Of a stretch of 64,000 nt of DNA, positions 34,687-44,123 are shown piece after piece. Within the stretch, counting starts at the first letter, position 1; each line of letters begins with the position of its first letter. Below the pieces are notes generated by a model. That model did no database searches, had not been told where the DNA came from, and worked only from the letters and a program-made list of their open reading frames with translations. Origin of the DNA: Nitrospirales bacterium (GTDB lineage Bacteria > Nitrospirota > Nitrospiria > Nitrospirales > UBA8639); contig JAJDBP010000016.1 of NCBI GenBank assembly GCA_029261295.1, positions 1-64,000 of the forward strand, written 5' to 3'. The position numbers and the translations under genes were made by a program.

Positions 34687-35355
34687 TTACTTTAGGACAT
34701 ACCCCAGGCCTCGTATTGTATGAATGAGGGGAGTCCCAAAGTCCTTATCAATTTTCTCCCGTAGTTTGCTGATGCGCGCCTCCACGACATTAGTGCCGGG
34801 GTCAAAATTGTAATCCCAAACCCGTTCCATGATCATGGTTTTTGATACCACATGTCCTGCGTTGCGAATGAGGTATTCTAAGAGAGCAAATTCTTTTGGC
34901 TGAAGGTCAACTTTTTTACCTTCACGGACAACGGTACGAGCCAACAGGTCCAAGGATAAATCATGAAAAGTAAGACTCGTCGGTTCTACGACGTGTTGAG
35001 CTCTTCGCAATAGTGCGTCAACCCGAGCGAGAAGTTCGCTAAATGAAAAGGGTTTAACGAGGTAATCGTCTCCTCCGTGTCGTAGTCCTTTAATGCGATC
35101 ATCAACCGATCGTTTGGCACTTAAAATGATTATGGGAAGGTCTTTTTTTTCTTGTCGCAATTGATCAAGGATTGATAGCCCATCTAACTGAGGGAGCATC
35201 AGATCAAGGATGCCTACATCATAGTTGTTAGTGAGAGCGGCATGGAGTCCCATGAATCCATCATCGAAATGGTCTATGGTATACCCTGCCTCTTTCATCC
35301 CTTTCTGAATGAAATCAGCAATGATTTGATCATCTTCAATTAAGACAATTCTCAT
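34687..35355 (-). CDS. OmpR-family response regulator
   Basis: A 222-residue regulator with a receiver domain (phosphoacceptor Asp51 in ILDLMLP; Lys in VKPFSF) and a winged-helix DNA-binding domain ending in GYVLK. It resembles CusR/CopR-type regulators in domain detail. The ATG at 35355 is preferred to an upstream in-frame start. It and its kinase face the LbtU-type porin gene across about 280 bp, so they may regulate that gene. No inverted or direct repeat was convincing enough to list as the operator. Confidence 0.94.
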   Translation of the reverse strand: MRIVLIEDDQIIADFIQKGMKEAGYTIDHFDDGFMGLHAALTNNYDVGILDLMLPQLDGLSILDQLRQEKKDLPIIILSAKRSVDDRIKGLRHGGDDYLVKPFSFSELLARVDALLRRAQHVVEPTSLTFHDLSLDLLARTVVREGKKVDLQPKEFALLEYLIRNAGHVVSKTMIMERVWDYNFDPGTNVVEARISKLREKIDKDFGTPLIHTIRGLGYVLK

Positions 35356-35638
35356 AAAGAATTTTTCTGAATAACCAAGCGGCAGCTCGATTATATCTTG
35401 CACAAGGAGCAAGACAAAAAGTCAGGATCTTGCCCTCTTCCCGTCAGTATGCGAAAGGTTCGTTGGGGTAGATATCTGAAATGACATATTGTAGCCCAAT
35501 CGTTCAACGTCAGGACATTACGATGTGGTGAACTTTGCCTAAAATTGTTGTTTGGCCAGGTGTGGGCTTGCCCTATAATCCAGGATCCGTACATTATTTA
35601 TACATTATTTTTTTTGTGAAGATGGTTGTCATTTCAAT

Positions 35639-36742
35639 ATGAGATTCTGGTTAAGCCTGCTGATCTGTAACCTTTTCATCCTGCCCGTAGGAGTTCTTCA
35701 GAGTATTGCCCAAGAACAGTCTTCCAGTAATCAAGAATTGGTTACCCCCGCATCCGTGAGAATTTATCGAAATCCGGAGGAACGAAGAGAGGCTGGTCTA
35801 GGAAAACAGATCACCGATTGGTTGAAGTTTGGTGGTGTCGTCGAACTAGAAAAGGAATGGCAGAAAAATATTATTAGAGGAAAGGATAATACCGAAAACC
35901 CAGATCCTGAACTTGCAATCGAATTAGGGTTTGAAGTTGATTATCACGATTGGCTTGAGGCCGAGGTCTTGTTTGCTATTGAAGAAAATGGTCGTCGCCA
36001 TTATCAAGAATTAGATGAAGGTCTTATTGGGGTAAGTTTGGGAGATTGGGGATTAAAGATTGGGCGCCTCTACGTCCCGTTTGGAGTCTATTATAGTCAC
36101 TTTGTTTCTGGGCCATTGCTGGAGTTTGGGCAAACCCGCGGTGATGCGATTCTGATGGACTATACAGTCTTTGATTCGCTTGAATTTTCAGCCTATATCT
36201 TTGATAGTAAAGTGGATAGACGGGAAAATCATAATGAAGTCGACTGGGGCGTAAGCTTTGAATATGTGTCAGAAGGTGAATCTTTTCGTCTAGGGGCAGG
36301 GTATCTTTCTGATTTGGGTGAGAGTCAGGATGAATTGCTCCTGGATTTCAATCAGAACTTTCTTCGTCGGGTCCCAGCTTGGAATATCTATGCGTTGGTT
36401 GGCCTTCCTCCTTTTGAATTGACAGCTGAGGTCGTCAGGGCAGCACGCACATTTAAAGAATTTCCCAAAAATGCCAATCAACCTTTTGCCTATAATGTCG
36501 AGTTGGCTTACTTCCCGTTCAATTTTCTTCAATTCGCAGGTCGAGTGGAACATAGTGAAAAATTTGATGGAAATCCTGAATGGCAATATGGTGTGTCGGG
36601 GACATGGGCACCATGGGAGAATATGACTATTTCGGCGGATTATTTATATGGTCGATATAAAAATAAATTTGTAATGGATAGATTTGACAACATCCAAAAG
36701 TCCCATCACTTTACTGCGCTTCAGCTCACTTGGGGATTTTAA
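35639..36742 (+). CDS. LbtU-type porin/outer-membrane barrel
   Basis: A 367-residue protein with a signal peptide (about 1-24). A short helical segment precedes an outer-membrane barrel with KFGGVVELEKEW, LGFEVDYHDWLEAEVLFAIEE, GLKIGRLYVPFGVYYSHFVSG and a terminal Phe (LTWGF), a normal barrel end. The run resembles the LbtU/phosphate-selective porin families. Substrate is unknown. It is divergent from the OmpR/kinase pair and convergent with the 604-residue TPR gene, with 4 bp of stop overlap. Confidence 0.88.
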   Translation: MRFWLSLLICNLFILPVGVLQSIAQEQSSSNQELVTPASVRIYRNPEERREAGLGKQITDWLKFGGVVELEKEWQKNIIRGKDNTENPDPELAIELGFEVDYHDWLEAEVLFAIEENGRRHYQELDEGLIGVSLGDWGLKIGRLYVPFGVYYSHFVSGPLLEFGQTRGDAILMDYTVFDSLEFSAYIFDSKVDRRENHNEVDWGVSFEYVSEGESFRLGAGYLSDLGESQDELLLDFNQNFLRRVPAWNIYALVGLPPFELTAEVVRAARTFKEFPKNANQPFAYNVELAYFPFNFLQFAGRVEHSEKFDGNPEWQYGVSGTWAPWENMTISADYLYGRYKNKFVMDRFDNIQKSHHFTALQLTWGF

Positions 36743-38553
36743 GAGGTGTGGTTTGGCTCTACGATACGAAACCGAATTTCGTCCGATTGGGTATAAGAGG
36801 AGACCGTGTCACCAACAAATAACCCACACCGATAGAGTCCTGCGGTCCATCCTGATTTCGGGGGAGTCAGAACAAAGTAGCCTGATTGTTCATTTGTGGA
36901 CATGACAACTTGGTCTTGAACCAAGGGGGCATCCCCCCATACTATCGGGGATGTTTCAAGATAACATTCCGTAGTGAGTGGAATGGCATCATATGATGCC
37001 GTGACGAGCGCAAAAACTAAAAAAATTTCTTGCTGGCTCGTCAGAAAAGTGTCATGGGGATTAATGGGAATAAACTCATGATTGCCAACTTGTAGGTCAT
37101 CGCGCATGACTCGCTCTGAGGGGATCACAAAACGAAACCAGCTAAAATCGGCATCCCGTCCCATCAATGAAGCTCGTGTGTGAAACAATTCATCAGGTTT
37201 AAACTTTTTGGCCGCAAGATTTGTATAGTAATCGGGAGGTACCTCTGTAGGATCGGCAGCCGGTAAAGTTTCATTGGCATCCTGAGAGGGTTTTTCTGGC
37301 TTGGGAACATGTTGCCATATCTTTTCAAGCCAATAGTCGAGTTTTTCCTTATCGATAATCTTGCCACTTGGTGTGGTGAGAGGGGCATCGATGTTTTCCC
37401 CTGACCCTGGATCGAGTGCGGGTGGCTCATTCTCTTTAGGTGATGCCACATTGAGGATTTCAGGAGGGACGGTGGTTAGTTCTTGGAGAATCTCAAAATG
37501 GAGTAAGGCTTCTTCCCATCGTTCTAATGCGACAAAGCTTTGGCCAATACGAAAAATGGAATCTAAAAATATTTCACTGAAACTCCCACTGCTGGGACCG
37601 AGTTCAATACTTTTCTGAAGGAGGGTAACAGCTTCTTTATGTTGGCCCAACTCCATTAAGGTGCATCCTAATTCATACGTAACGCGGTGATCGGTGGGTT
37701 TCAGTGAGAGTAGTTCTCGAAGAATCGGTTCCGCCTCCTTATAGCGTCCCTTGGCAAAATGTTCCCAGCCTTGATGCCGAATTAATCCCCATCGCTTTCG
37801 GTTTTCCGCAGACCCATCCGGGCTAAAAATGGGCTGATAGCGTCGACCGCGCTCTTTTGTGGCCCCATACGTTATCATTAATAAATTTCTGGCTGCCATT
37901 TCCACGGGGGAACCGCGAGACACATTTCGTAGGACATATTGCACCGCTTTACGTGCATCATCATATTGCAAGACATCAAATAGGGCACGTGCCATATTCA
38001 ACCGCCAGCCAGACATATCGGGGACGAGTTTAACGGCCTTCTTATGCCATTCGACGGATTCTTCGAGTCGATCAAGCTTGCGAAGTTCTTGAGCTAGACG
38101 TAATGGAACTAAGGGATTAGTGGGTACGGATTGAGCGATTCGTTGTAACTCATTAATGGCCAAATTGCCTTTTCCCATTCGAGTTAACACGCTCCATTTG
38201 GCCCAACGTACAGCTAAGGATTCAGGGATTTTCTTGAGAATGGTTTCATAATGTTCCAAGGCTTCCTGATTACGACGAGTCGTGGTCAGGATATCCCCTT
38301 GCAATTTCTTAAGAAGGAGAGAATGCGAAAATTCACGTAGTCCATTTTCCACAATATCTAAGGCCTGGCTGGGTGCACCACTTATCCAAGCCTCATTGGC
38401 TTGATCAACTATCACCTCCTCAGATTCTATTGAAGTATTTTGTCCCCAAGTCAGTGGGACAGGGGTGCTGAGAAGGTAGGTTATGGCCCCGAGGATAAGG
38501 GTCATGACGGTGAAACGGGAAAGTGAAAGAGAAGTCGATCGGATAGAATGCAT
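36739..38553 (-). CDS. Secreted TPR protein
   Basis: A 604-residue protein. A signal peptide (about 1-38) is followed by at least eight TPR units between about 42 and 375 (for example RLAQELRKLDRLEESVEWHKKAVKLVP and ELGCTLMELGQHKEAVTLLQKSIELGP). A Pro-rich linker near 385-420 leads to a beta-rich C-terminal domain with YQ-type strands. TPR proteins bind partners; the C-terminal part may be the effector. The stop overlaps the porin stop by 4 bp. ATG at 38553 is preferred to a TTG two codons upstream. Confidence 0.85.
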   Translation of the reverse strand: MHSIRSTSLSLSRFTVMTLILGAITYLLSTPVPLTWGQNTSIESEEVIVDQANEAWISGAPSQALDIVENGLREFSHSLLLKKLQGDILTTTRRNQEALEHYETILKKIPESLAVRWAKWSVLTRMGKGNLAINELQRIAQSVPTNPLVPLRLAQELRKLDRLEESVEWHKKAVKLVPDMSGWRLNMARALFDVLQYDDARKAVQYVLRNVSRGSPVEMAARNLLMITYGATKERGRRYQPIFSPDGSAENRKRWGLIRHQGWEHFAKGRYKEAEPILRELLSLKPTDHRVTYELGCTLMELGQHKEAVTLLQKSIELGPSSGSFSEIFLDSIFRIGQSFVALERWEEALLHFEILQELTTVPPEILNVASPKENEPPALDPGSGENIDAPLTTPSGKIIDKEKLDYWLEKIWQHVPKPEKPSQDANETLPAADPTEVPPDYYTNLAAKKFKPDELFHTRASLMGRDADFSWFRFVIPSERVMRDDLQVGNHEFIPINPHDTFLTSQQEIFLVFALVTASYDAIPLTTECYLETSPIVWGDAPLVQDQVVMSTNEQSGYFVLTPPKSGWTAGLYRCGLFVGDTVSSYTQSDEIRFRIVEPNHTS

Positions 38554-38902
38554 CGCCAACTATTGTAGAAAAGTAACAGGCATACAAAACGATAAAATTG
38601 AGGGAATTCAGCTCAGAAATCCCTTGTCTGAGTATAACATATTCATAAACAGGTATATTCCCTCAAAAGAAGGAGAAGCGGCATGTAGAGGAGGTGTGAT
38701 TTGAGAATGTAGGTGTACCAGAGAAATAAGTTGCATAAAAAGCGATGTTGCAAGATCCTCAAAATCACCCCTCAGTGAAACGGAAAAGAACCGCAATAAT
38801 GTCTTAGGGAAAAGAGGCATTTTCACACAACGTATTTCGTGCCACGATCCTTCATCCAGGAATTTCGGATTTAACCGATAGGATGAAAGATTGGAGGTTG
38901 AA
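38554..38902. other. Intergenic region, no gene supported
   Basis: A 349-bp gap between divergent genes. A minus-strand frame at 38608-38949 runs antisense into the lipoprotein gene and shows no family features. I see no terminator or operator. Confidence 0.4.
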
Positions 38903-39289
38903 ATGCGAAATCGCGGTATGCTTGGGCTTGTGGGTATTTCCATTTTCATCCTTGTTGGATGCGCAACGGTGTCTCCAGATAGGGGGAATAATGACGAGCA
39001 AGTCGATCTTTATCTCAGTACTCTAGATGATAAGCACTTTGTCTGGTGTGAATTAGACCTGGAGCAATGTCGCAAAGATTTCGAAAAGTGGAAACGCACT
39101 CCACGAGGTCGAGCGATCATCAGTGAATATGAAAAAGAGGATACTGGCCAAACATACAATAGGCATCATGTGCCGAACGTCTTTCGTACTCGATTTGTTA
39201 AGGAAAATCGACTTATTGAACAAGGTGAAAGTCTGTTGCATGAAGAAATCGAGGAATCCTCTCAAATCTATGGTCCTGAACTCCCCTGA
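38903..39289 (+). CDS. Small lipoprotein
   Basis: A 128-residue protein with a lipobox (ILVGC, Cys20) and a strong ribosome-binding site (GGAGG) before the ATG at 38903. The mature part is charged, with one Cys pair at CELDLEQC and a short WKRTPRGRAIISEYEKED segment. No family is recognised. It is followed by the TPR gene at 39421 on the same strand, 131 bp away. Confidence 0.72.
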   Translation: MRNRGMLGLVGISIFILVGCATVSPDRGNNDEQVDLYLSTLDDKHFVWCELDLEQCRKDFEKWKRTPRGRAIISEYEKEDTGQTYNRHHVPNVFRTRFVKENRLIEQGESLLHEEIEESSQIYGPELP

Positions 39290-39420
39290 CCTCTTTCTTA
39301 GTAGGGCAATGTATGTTATCGACACACAACCCCATCTTGTACTCTCAGTGCAATGCTTCTAGAATTTCCTCCTAATGATCATTCGTAGTTTCTGACGCCT
39401 TCAGCATCCCCGTTATCCCA

Positions 39421-40197
39421 ATGTCCAGTTCAGCATCTCACCGGGGCGAAATCTTTCTGCATCGTGGAGATGTGACTCAAGCTCGTTTTTGGTACGAGCA
39501 AGCTGTTTCGGAAGCAAGAGAAACAGGTTCCATGAAGGACTTGTCAGATGCATTAGGAAACCTAGGCAATGTATTTGCTTTGCTGGAGGATCATTCTTCT
39601 GCGGAAACATGCTATCGAGAGGTCCTGGATATTCAGCGTACCTTAAAAGAGGGCAACGTCATTGGTGAAACGCTGGTCAATCTAGGAAATCTGAAAGCTG
39701 ATGCTGGTCAACCCGAGATGGCGCGTGCGTTTTATCTTGAAGCGTTGGATGCGTTAAAGCCTCTAGAAAATGACCGCGCCCTCGGTATTCTTTATAGCAA
39801 TCTGGCACTTCAAGAATTTCAATTGCATAATAATGATGCGGCCATTGAGACCTTCCAAGCGGCGTTAGAGTTTCATAGAAAGGTGGGTAATGAGGATGGT
39901 TTAGCGGCGACCTATGGGCAACTCGGGAAAACATTTCTTCTAGTAGGAAATGATCGGAAGGCGGAGGCTTGTTTGAATAATGCGACGGAACATTTCATGA
40001 AGTTGAGTAATGGTCCGGGAGAGGCCGGAGCCTTACGTTTGTTGGCTGACCTGTATGTGGAGAGAGGCGATAAGATATCAGCCCTTCGGTGCTTAGAGAG
40101 AGTCGTGCAAATAGATAAGATGTATCGATTGCCTCAATATGAAGAAGATGATCGGCGATATGACACATTGAGGCGAGGCGAACAAAAAAAAGAGTAA
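39421..40197 (+). CDS. TPR-repeat protein
   Basis: A 258-residue cytoplasmic protein composed of about six TPR units: residues 8-40, then DALGNLGNVFALLEDHSSAETCYREVLDIQRTL, LVNLGNLKADAGQPEMARAFYLEALDALKPL, LYSNLALQEFQLHNNDAAIETFQAALEFHRKV, ATYGQLGKTFLLVGNDRKAEACLNNATEHFMKL and LLADLYVERGDKISALRCLERVVQIDKM. The end is acidic and Arg-rich. No signal peptide. It is a scaffold or adaptor; partners unknown. Confidence 0.85.
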   Translation: MSSSASHRGEIFLHRGDVTQARFWYEQAVSEARETGSMKDLSDALGNLGNVFALLEDHSSAETCYREVLDIQRTLKEGNVIGETLVNLGNLKADAGQPEMARAFYLEALDALKPLENDRALGILYSNLALQEFQLHNNDAAIETFQAALEFHRKVGNEDGLAATYGQLGKTFLLVGNDRKAEACLNNATEHFMKLSNGPGEAGALRLLADLYVERGDKISALRCLERVVQIDKMYRLPQYEEDDRRYDTLRRGEQKKE

Positions 40198-40259
40198 CCG
40201 TGTGCAAAAGTGGGCCGCTCTTGTCTCCCTCTACACGGATAGGTGATCGCGACTCCGTT

Positions 40260-41021
40260 TTATTCCAGCCCATATCCAAAACGCTTAATAATGATTTGAG
40301 CCTCTGGCCCTTTCACATAATCAAGGAAAGCTTTGGCAGCTTCATTATCTTGACCGTGGGTCAGGAGTACAGCTTGTTGGCGTAGCGGCTCATGTAACGT
40401 GTCGGGAACATCCCATCTACTGCCGGATCCGTTTATCTTTGGATCTAACACTTGAGCGCGTGCCACAAAGCCAAGTTGTGCATTGTTGGAAAAAACAAAA
40501 TGGAACGTTTGTCCAATATTCTCCCCTAGTACAATCCGATCCTTTACATGAGTCCACAAACCTAATCTTTCTAACGTTTCTTGTGCAGCCAAGCCATACG
40601 GAGCGGTCTTAGGATTGGCCATGGCTAGATGGTTAAAGCGGCCTCTGGCCAAGACTGAAGGACCATCCTTCTTGAGCCTATTAGGATCGGGACTCCACAA
40701 GGTCAAACGTCCTAGGGCATACGTAAATCGGCTGTCTGCCACGGCGAGTCCTTCTTTCTCGATCAATTGAGGCCGATTCACATCAGCGGAAAAGAACACA
40801 TCGAATGGGGCGCCATGTTTAATCTGCGCAAAAAATTTCCCACTCGAGCCAGAACTGATCAAGGTGGTGTGTCCGCTCTTTCTCTCAAAATGAATGGCAA
40901 TTTCTTGTAGAGTTGTTTTGAAGTTGGTGGCCACTGCGATCCGGACTTCCTTGGCCGACGCATTTATTAAAAGAATGTGGAAAAAGAGAAGGAGGGCGAT
41001 GAGAAAAGGTCTGATCATCAT
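40260..41021 (-). CDS. modA: Periplasmic molybdate-binding protein (ModA-like)
   Basis: A 253-residue type II periplasmic binding protein with a signal peptide (about 1-23). The ModA blocks are VRIAVATNFKTTLQEIA, SGSSGKFFAQIKHGAPFDVFFSADV, YALGRLTLWSPD and NPKTAPYGLAAQETLERLG. The residues that hold molybdate in ModA (Ser/Ala/Val/Tyr) fall in these blocks. No modB or modC is adjacent, so the transporter would have to be encoded elsewhere. It ends upstream of nothing and starts 24 bp after the AlgE-type porin gene, so the two are probably one operon. Tungstate binding is also possible. Confidence 0.9.
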   Translation of the reverse strand: MMIRPFLIALLLFFHILLINASAKEVRIAVATNFKTTLQEIAIHFERKSGHTTLISSGSSGKFFAQIKHGAPFDVFFSADVNRPQLIEKEGLAVADSRFTYALGRLTLWSPDPNRLKKDGPSVLARGRFNHLAMANPKTAPYGLAAQETLERLGLWTHVKDRIVLGENIGQTFHFVFSNNAQLGFVARAQVLDPKINGSGSRWDVPDTLHEPLRQQAVLLTHGQDNEAAKAFLDYVKGPEAQIIIKRFGYGLE

Positions 41022-41045
41022 AAAAGTAATCCAGTATTAAGGGTT

Positions 41046-42566
41046 CTAAAATCTGACTTTTGTCAGAATGTAAAAATAATCAGTGTCTTTTCTCCCTCTG
41101 GATGGCAATCCCGCGCTAGCAGGGAGCCGATCGAAATAACTACCTTTGAACCAGTGGTCATAGCCGGCATCAAACTCAACATTCTCATTTAATTTCCATT
41201 GAACTCTCACTTCGACATCATGCCCAAGAAAATTTCCAGACTCCCCTGTAGCATCACGCAGTCCGCTATCAGCAAATGGGCCACGTGAGGTGGCGAGATA
41301 CCAGAAACGTTGCTTCAACTGGAATTTCCAGCCCTGAATCGGGATGAGGATCACTCGCCATCCTGGGCTACTAATATTTGATCGGAAGAACGGTCCGAAG
41401 TTGCCTGTAGCCATATATTCAAAACGCCGTGCACCAAAGAGTGTATCAAAAGCTGAAGACTGGCTATCGTTTGGGTTGCGGTCTCCGCTAGCATAGTCGT
41501 ACTGGATCAGGAATTGTGGCGACCATGGGAGGTTGAAGGAATAGCCGAGATTAATATGTTGAAAGTGGGCAAAGTGGTCAGTATTTCCACGTTTCCCTGT
41601 TTGCCATGCACTTTCCACTTCATAGTCAATTTTTCCTATTTGAGGAAGAGTATAAAGCTGTCCTCCAAAGGTGGAAAATGTCCGTTGTAAGTTCAGCGTC
41701 GAAAATCGCTGGTCGTTCAACCCGAAATAATACGTATTGAGTCTCAACCAGGGTATGTGATCTGTTTCGACAGATGTTCCCCAGAAAACCAAACGTTTTG
41801 ATTGTTCATCGAGCTGAACTTGGTTGCGTATAACTGGTTCAACTAGAAAGGCGCGAATACGCCAGGTCTTCTCTTTGGCTAATTGCCAATGTACGCCATC
41901 GAATGCGTTTGTTGTATTACGAAAATCGTTTCGGGCAATCAATCGCCGCAGGCCAAAGTCCATGGTGAGGCGTCCAATATGCAAGTCGGTTCGGAGGTTA
42001 GTTCCAAGCACATTCTTTGCTGTCGCGGAGACCAATACTTGGAGAATGTCATATTCATTCCTGGTGCCGGTGTTGAGACCGGCAACGTCACTCAAATCAT
42101 CAAGGTGTACTCGAGAATCCTGCCCTTCAAATAAAACTTTAAAGGGGCCGCCACTCAACCCAATTCGCAGTCGGGAACGTTGTTGAATTTGAGCGTCAGT
42201 ACGCCCTAAGGCCTGATTAGTTCGCCATGGATGATCATAGGTTTCAAAGCGTGTTCGGTGCTCAAGCCCCAAGTCCAACCAATCTGGAAGATCCAGAGCA
42301 TTCTTAAGATAGCGTTGCCAATGCCATTCCTTCATCTGAATGAGCACGGCATCGGCAGGTTCTGGAAGTGGTGTGGTGGAAGCAGCCTTGATCCTTTCAA
42401 TGACCCCATGTGTATGGATGAAGCGACCTGCTTCTGTCAGGTTACCGTTCAATGAAATATCAGGAGTGCTATGCGTGATTTCCAGGGCTCCAGAGGCGAG
42501 GAGGCTCAAGCTGCTAAGGAGAACATATCTACATAGTGTCTTCATTCTTTTCATTATTAACGACAT
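41046..42566 (-). CDS. AlgE-type outer-membrane porin
   Basis: A 506-residue outer-membrane barrel of the alginate-export (AlgE) superfamily. After a signal peptide and a helical N-terminal part, the family landmarks appear: LDLGLEHRTRFETYDHPWRT, RSRLRIGLSGGPFKVLFEGQDSR, NTYYFGLND, YDYASGDRNPNDSQSSAFDTLFGARR, and a terminal Phe (LTKVRF). Members of this group in non-alginate producers serve as porins of unknown substrate. It lies directly upstream of modA, which suggests a joint uptake role, possibly for an anion. Confidence 0.88.
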   Translation of the reverse strand: MSLIMKRMKTLCRYVLLSSLSLLASGALEITHSTPDISLNGNLTEAGRFIHTHGVIERIKAASTTPLPEPADAVLIQMKEWHWQRYLKNALDLPDWLDLGLEHRTRFETYDHPWRTNQALGRTDAQIQQRSRLRIGLSGGPFKVLFEGQDSRVHLDDLSDVAGLNTGTRNEYDILQVLVSATAKNVLGTNLRTDLHIGRLTMDFGLRRLIARNDFRNTTNAFDGVHWQLAKEKTWRIRAFLVEPVIRNQVQLDEQSKRLVFWGTSVETDHIPWLRLNTYYFGLNDQRFSTLNLQRTFSTFGGQLYTLPQIGKIDYEVESAWQTGKRGNTDHFAHFQHINLGYSFNLPWSPQFLIQYDYASGDRNPNDSQSSAFDTLFGARRFEYMATGNFGPFFRSNISSPGWRVILIPIQGWKFQLKQRFWYLATSRGPFADSGLRDATGESGNFLGHDVEVRVQWKLNENVEFDAGYDHWFKGSYFDRLPASAGLPSRGRKDTDYFYILTKVRF

Positions 42567-42792
42567 ATTCGCTGACAGGAGCGGAAGAGAGTCCTTTCAA
42601 GACGAGGATCCAAAATTGTATTTTTAAAGATACTATATGTCAATTAAAAATAATTAAGGAATCCTTATGTCTCTTGGCAAATTTCTATGGAAAAGTGAAA
42701 AACCAGAAAATGGTGGATAGGAGAAAAAGGAGAGAGGATAATAGAAGAAGGGGTCGAAGGCGACTATGAGTGCGGGTAAAGAGTTTTCATCA

Positions 42793-43332
42793 TCAAGTCA
42801 GGGGACGTTGAGCGATGATTTTTTGCCATTCATGTTCGGTCACGAGATCATGTGTCGTTTCGACTCGGTCTAGAAAAACTGTGCCGTCTAAATGATCGAC
42901 TTCATGTTGAAAAACGCGGGCTAGAAAACCGTTGTATTCTGATTCGACAAGGAGGTCATCACGGGTGTGATATCGAATTCGAATACCGACATGTCGTGGT
43001 ACGAGTCCACGAATGCCAGGAACCGTGAGGCAGCCTTCCCAATCTTTTTCGGTGTTGGATGAAGCCCAGATCAACTCAGGGTTAATCATCACCGTGGGTT
43101 CCATAGTAGGAGCATAGGGATAGCGAGCGTTGGGTTTTGGTGATAGGATAATAATCCGCTTGCCTACAGAAACTTGTGGCGCCGCGATACCCATTCCCTG
43201 TTCCTTCGCCACGGTTGCTAATAAATCATCGATGAAAGTCTGTAGCTGAAGATCATGTACATCGGTGACCTCCGAAGCTCGTTCCCGTATGACGGGATCT
43301 CCTAATTGAGCAATTTCTAAAATGCGAACCAT
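42793..43332 (-). CDS. def: Peptide deformylase
   Basis: A 179-residue enzyme that removes the formyl group from nascent proteins. All three motifs are present: GMGIAAPQ at 46-53, EGCLTVPG with metal ligand Cys101, and HEVDHLDG with His143, Glu144 and His147. EGCLT instead of EGCLS is a common variant. Length is typical of type 1 or 3 enzymes. No fmt gene follows. It lies 53 bp downstream of a cupredoxin gene on the same strand and could be co-transcribed with it. Confidence 0.96.
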   Translation of the reverse strand: MVRILEIAQLGDPVIRERASEVTDVHDLQLQTFIDDLLATVAKEQGMGIAAPQVSVGKRIIILSPKPNARYPYAPTMEPTVMINPELIWASSNTEKDWEGCLTVPGIRGLVPRHVGIRIRYHTRDDLLVESEYNGFLARVFQHEVDHLDGTVFLDRVETTHDLVTEHEWQKIIAQRPLT

Positions 43333-43385
43333 AATACGAATTAAATTCTTTCTGAAAGGATGGCGATGGACGAAGGCCTTCTTAA

Positions 43386-43871
43386 CTAGGGCATAATCTG
43401 TAAGGAAGCAAACATTCCCTTGTCATAGTGCCCCGGGATATTACAAAAGAGTACATAGTGCCCTGCGCTTAAGCTTATCGTTTTCTTTTGCCTGGTTCCA
43501 GCTGGGAACTCTTCAATTTCATCAATAGTTGTAAGTCGAGCATCGTCTTCATTGACGAGATACTCCGTAGGAGCAACCTGGCCATTTTTGAATTTTTTCC
43601 GTGGTAAAGCGTCCGGCTTTAGGTCGGTTCGTAGAATGACCAGTTCATGGGTGTTTATTCCCTCATTGGCGGCATCAAAGATGAATGTTCTGGCGGTGGT
43701 TTGGGAAACGCTGGGGTGGACATTAAAGTCGTTGAGGACAATTGAGATCTTCTGATGGGGAGTCTCAGATTGCCCGGTAACGGGTTGGATCACCAAGAGA
43801 ATGCCCACAATAAAAAAGGTTACAAATTGCGCAAGCCGAATTCGAAGAATTGATGAACGGTGATGTCTCAT
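43386..43871 (-). CDS. Secreted cupredoxin
   Basis: A 161-residue blue-copper protein. A signal peptide or anchor covers about residues 12-33. Type 1 copper ligands are His in NTHELVI, then Cys, His and Met in YVLFCNIPGHYDKGMF. The longer loop before the second half, with TEYLVNEDDARLTTIDEIEEFPAG, is typical of sulfocyanin-like cupredoxins. The ATG at 43871 is preferred to an upstream TTG. An inverted repeat (43918-43942) lies in the leader. It may be an electron carrier or copper store. Confidence 0.9.
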   Translation of the reverse strand: MRHHRSSILRIRLAQFVTFFIVGILLVIQPVTGQSETPHQKISIVLNDFNVHPSVSQTTARTFIFDAANEGINTHELVILRTDLKPDALPRKKFKNGQVAPTEYLVNEDDARLTTIDEIEEFPAGTRQKKTISLSAGHYVLFCNIPGHYDKGMFASLQIMP

Positions 43872-43917
43872 TGGAGCGTGATCTTTCAAAAAAAACCAGA
43901 TTGATTGTTAACAAAAA

Positions 43918-43942
43918 CTGTTCTTCTATTAGAGAAGAACAG
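43918..43942 (-). promoter_or_regulatory. Inverted repeat in the leader of the cupredoxin gene
   Basis: CTGTTCTTCT and AGAAGAACAG form a perfect 10-bp inverted repeat around a 5-bp centre, 47-71 bp upstream of the cupredoxin ATG. On the minus strand TTTTTG follows directly, so it may be an attenuator-like terminator; as DNA it could equally be an operator for a dimeric regulator. Confidence 0.5.
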
Positions 43943-44123
43943 CAAGTAGGCGTGCTGAAGTTTTTCTATGACATCTCTCTAACTTACAGATGGTACCGTG
44001 TGTGAACTTGGCAGTCTACTGAATATGATGATGTCAAAACCCACATTGGTGAAACGGAGTCATGCTGTGCGCCTACAATGATTCTCCGGAATGCTCACGT
44101 CAGAATGTTCTCATAAATCCGAT

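Noticed and set aside
42710-42769. Arg-rich stretch (RRKRREDNRRRGRRRL-like) in a short frame
   Set aside because: Purine-rich intergenic DNA; no ribosome-binding site and no support as a peptide.
43908-43913. Single GTTAAC before the cupredoxin gene
   Set aside because: No second arm at the expected distance and no sigma-54 promoter, so not grouped with the two operator sites.
43941-43957. Possible sigma-54 promoter before the cupredoxin gene (CAGCACG ... TTGCT)
   Set aside because: Spacing is one base too long and GG is missing, so it does not meet GG-N10-GC.
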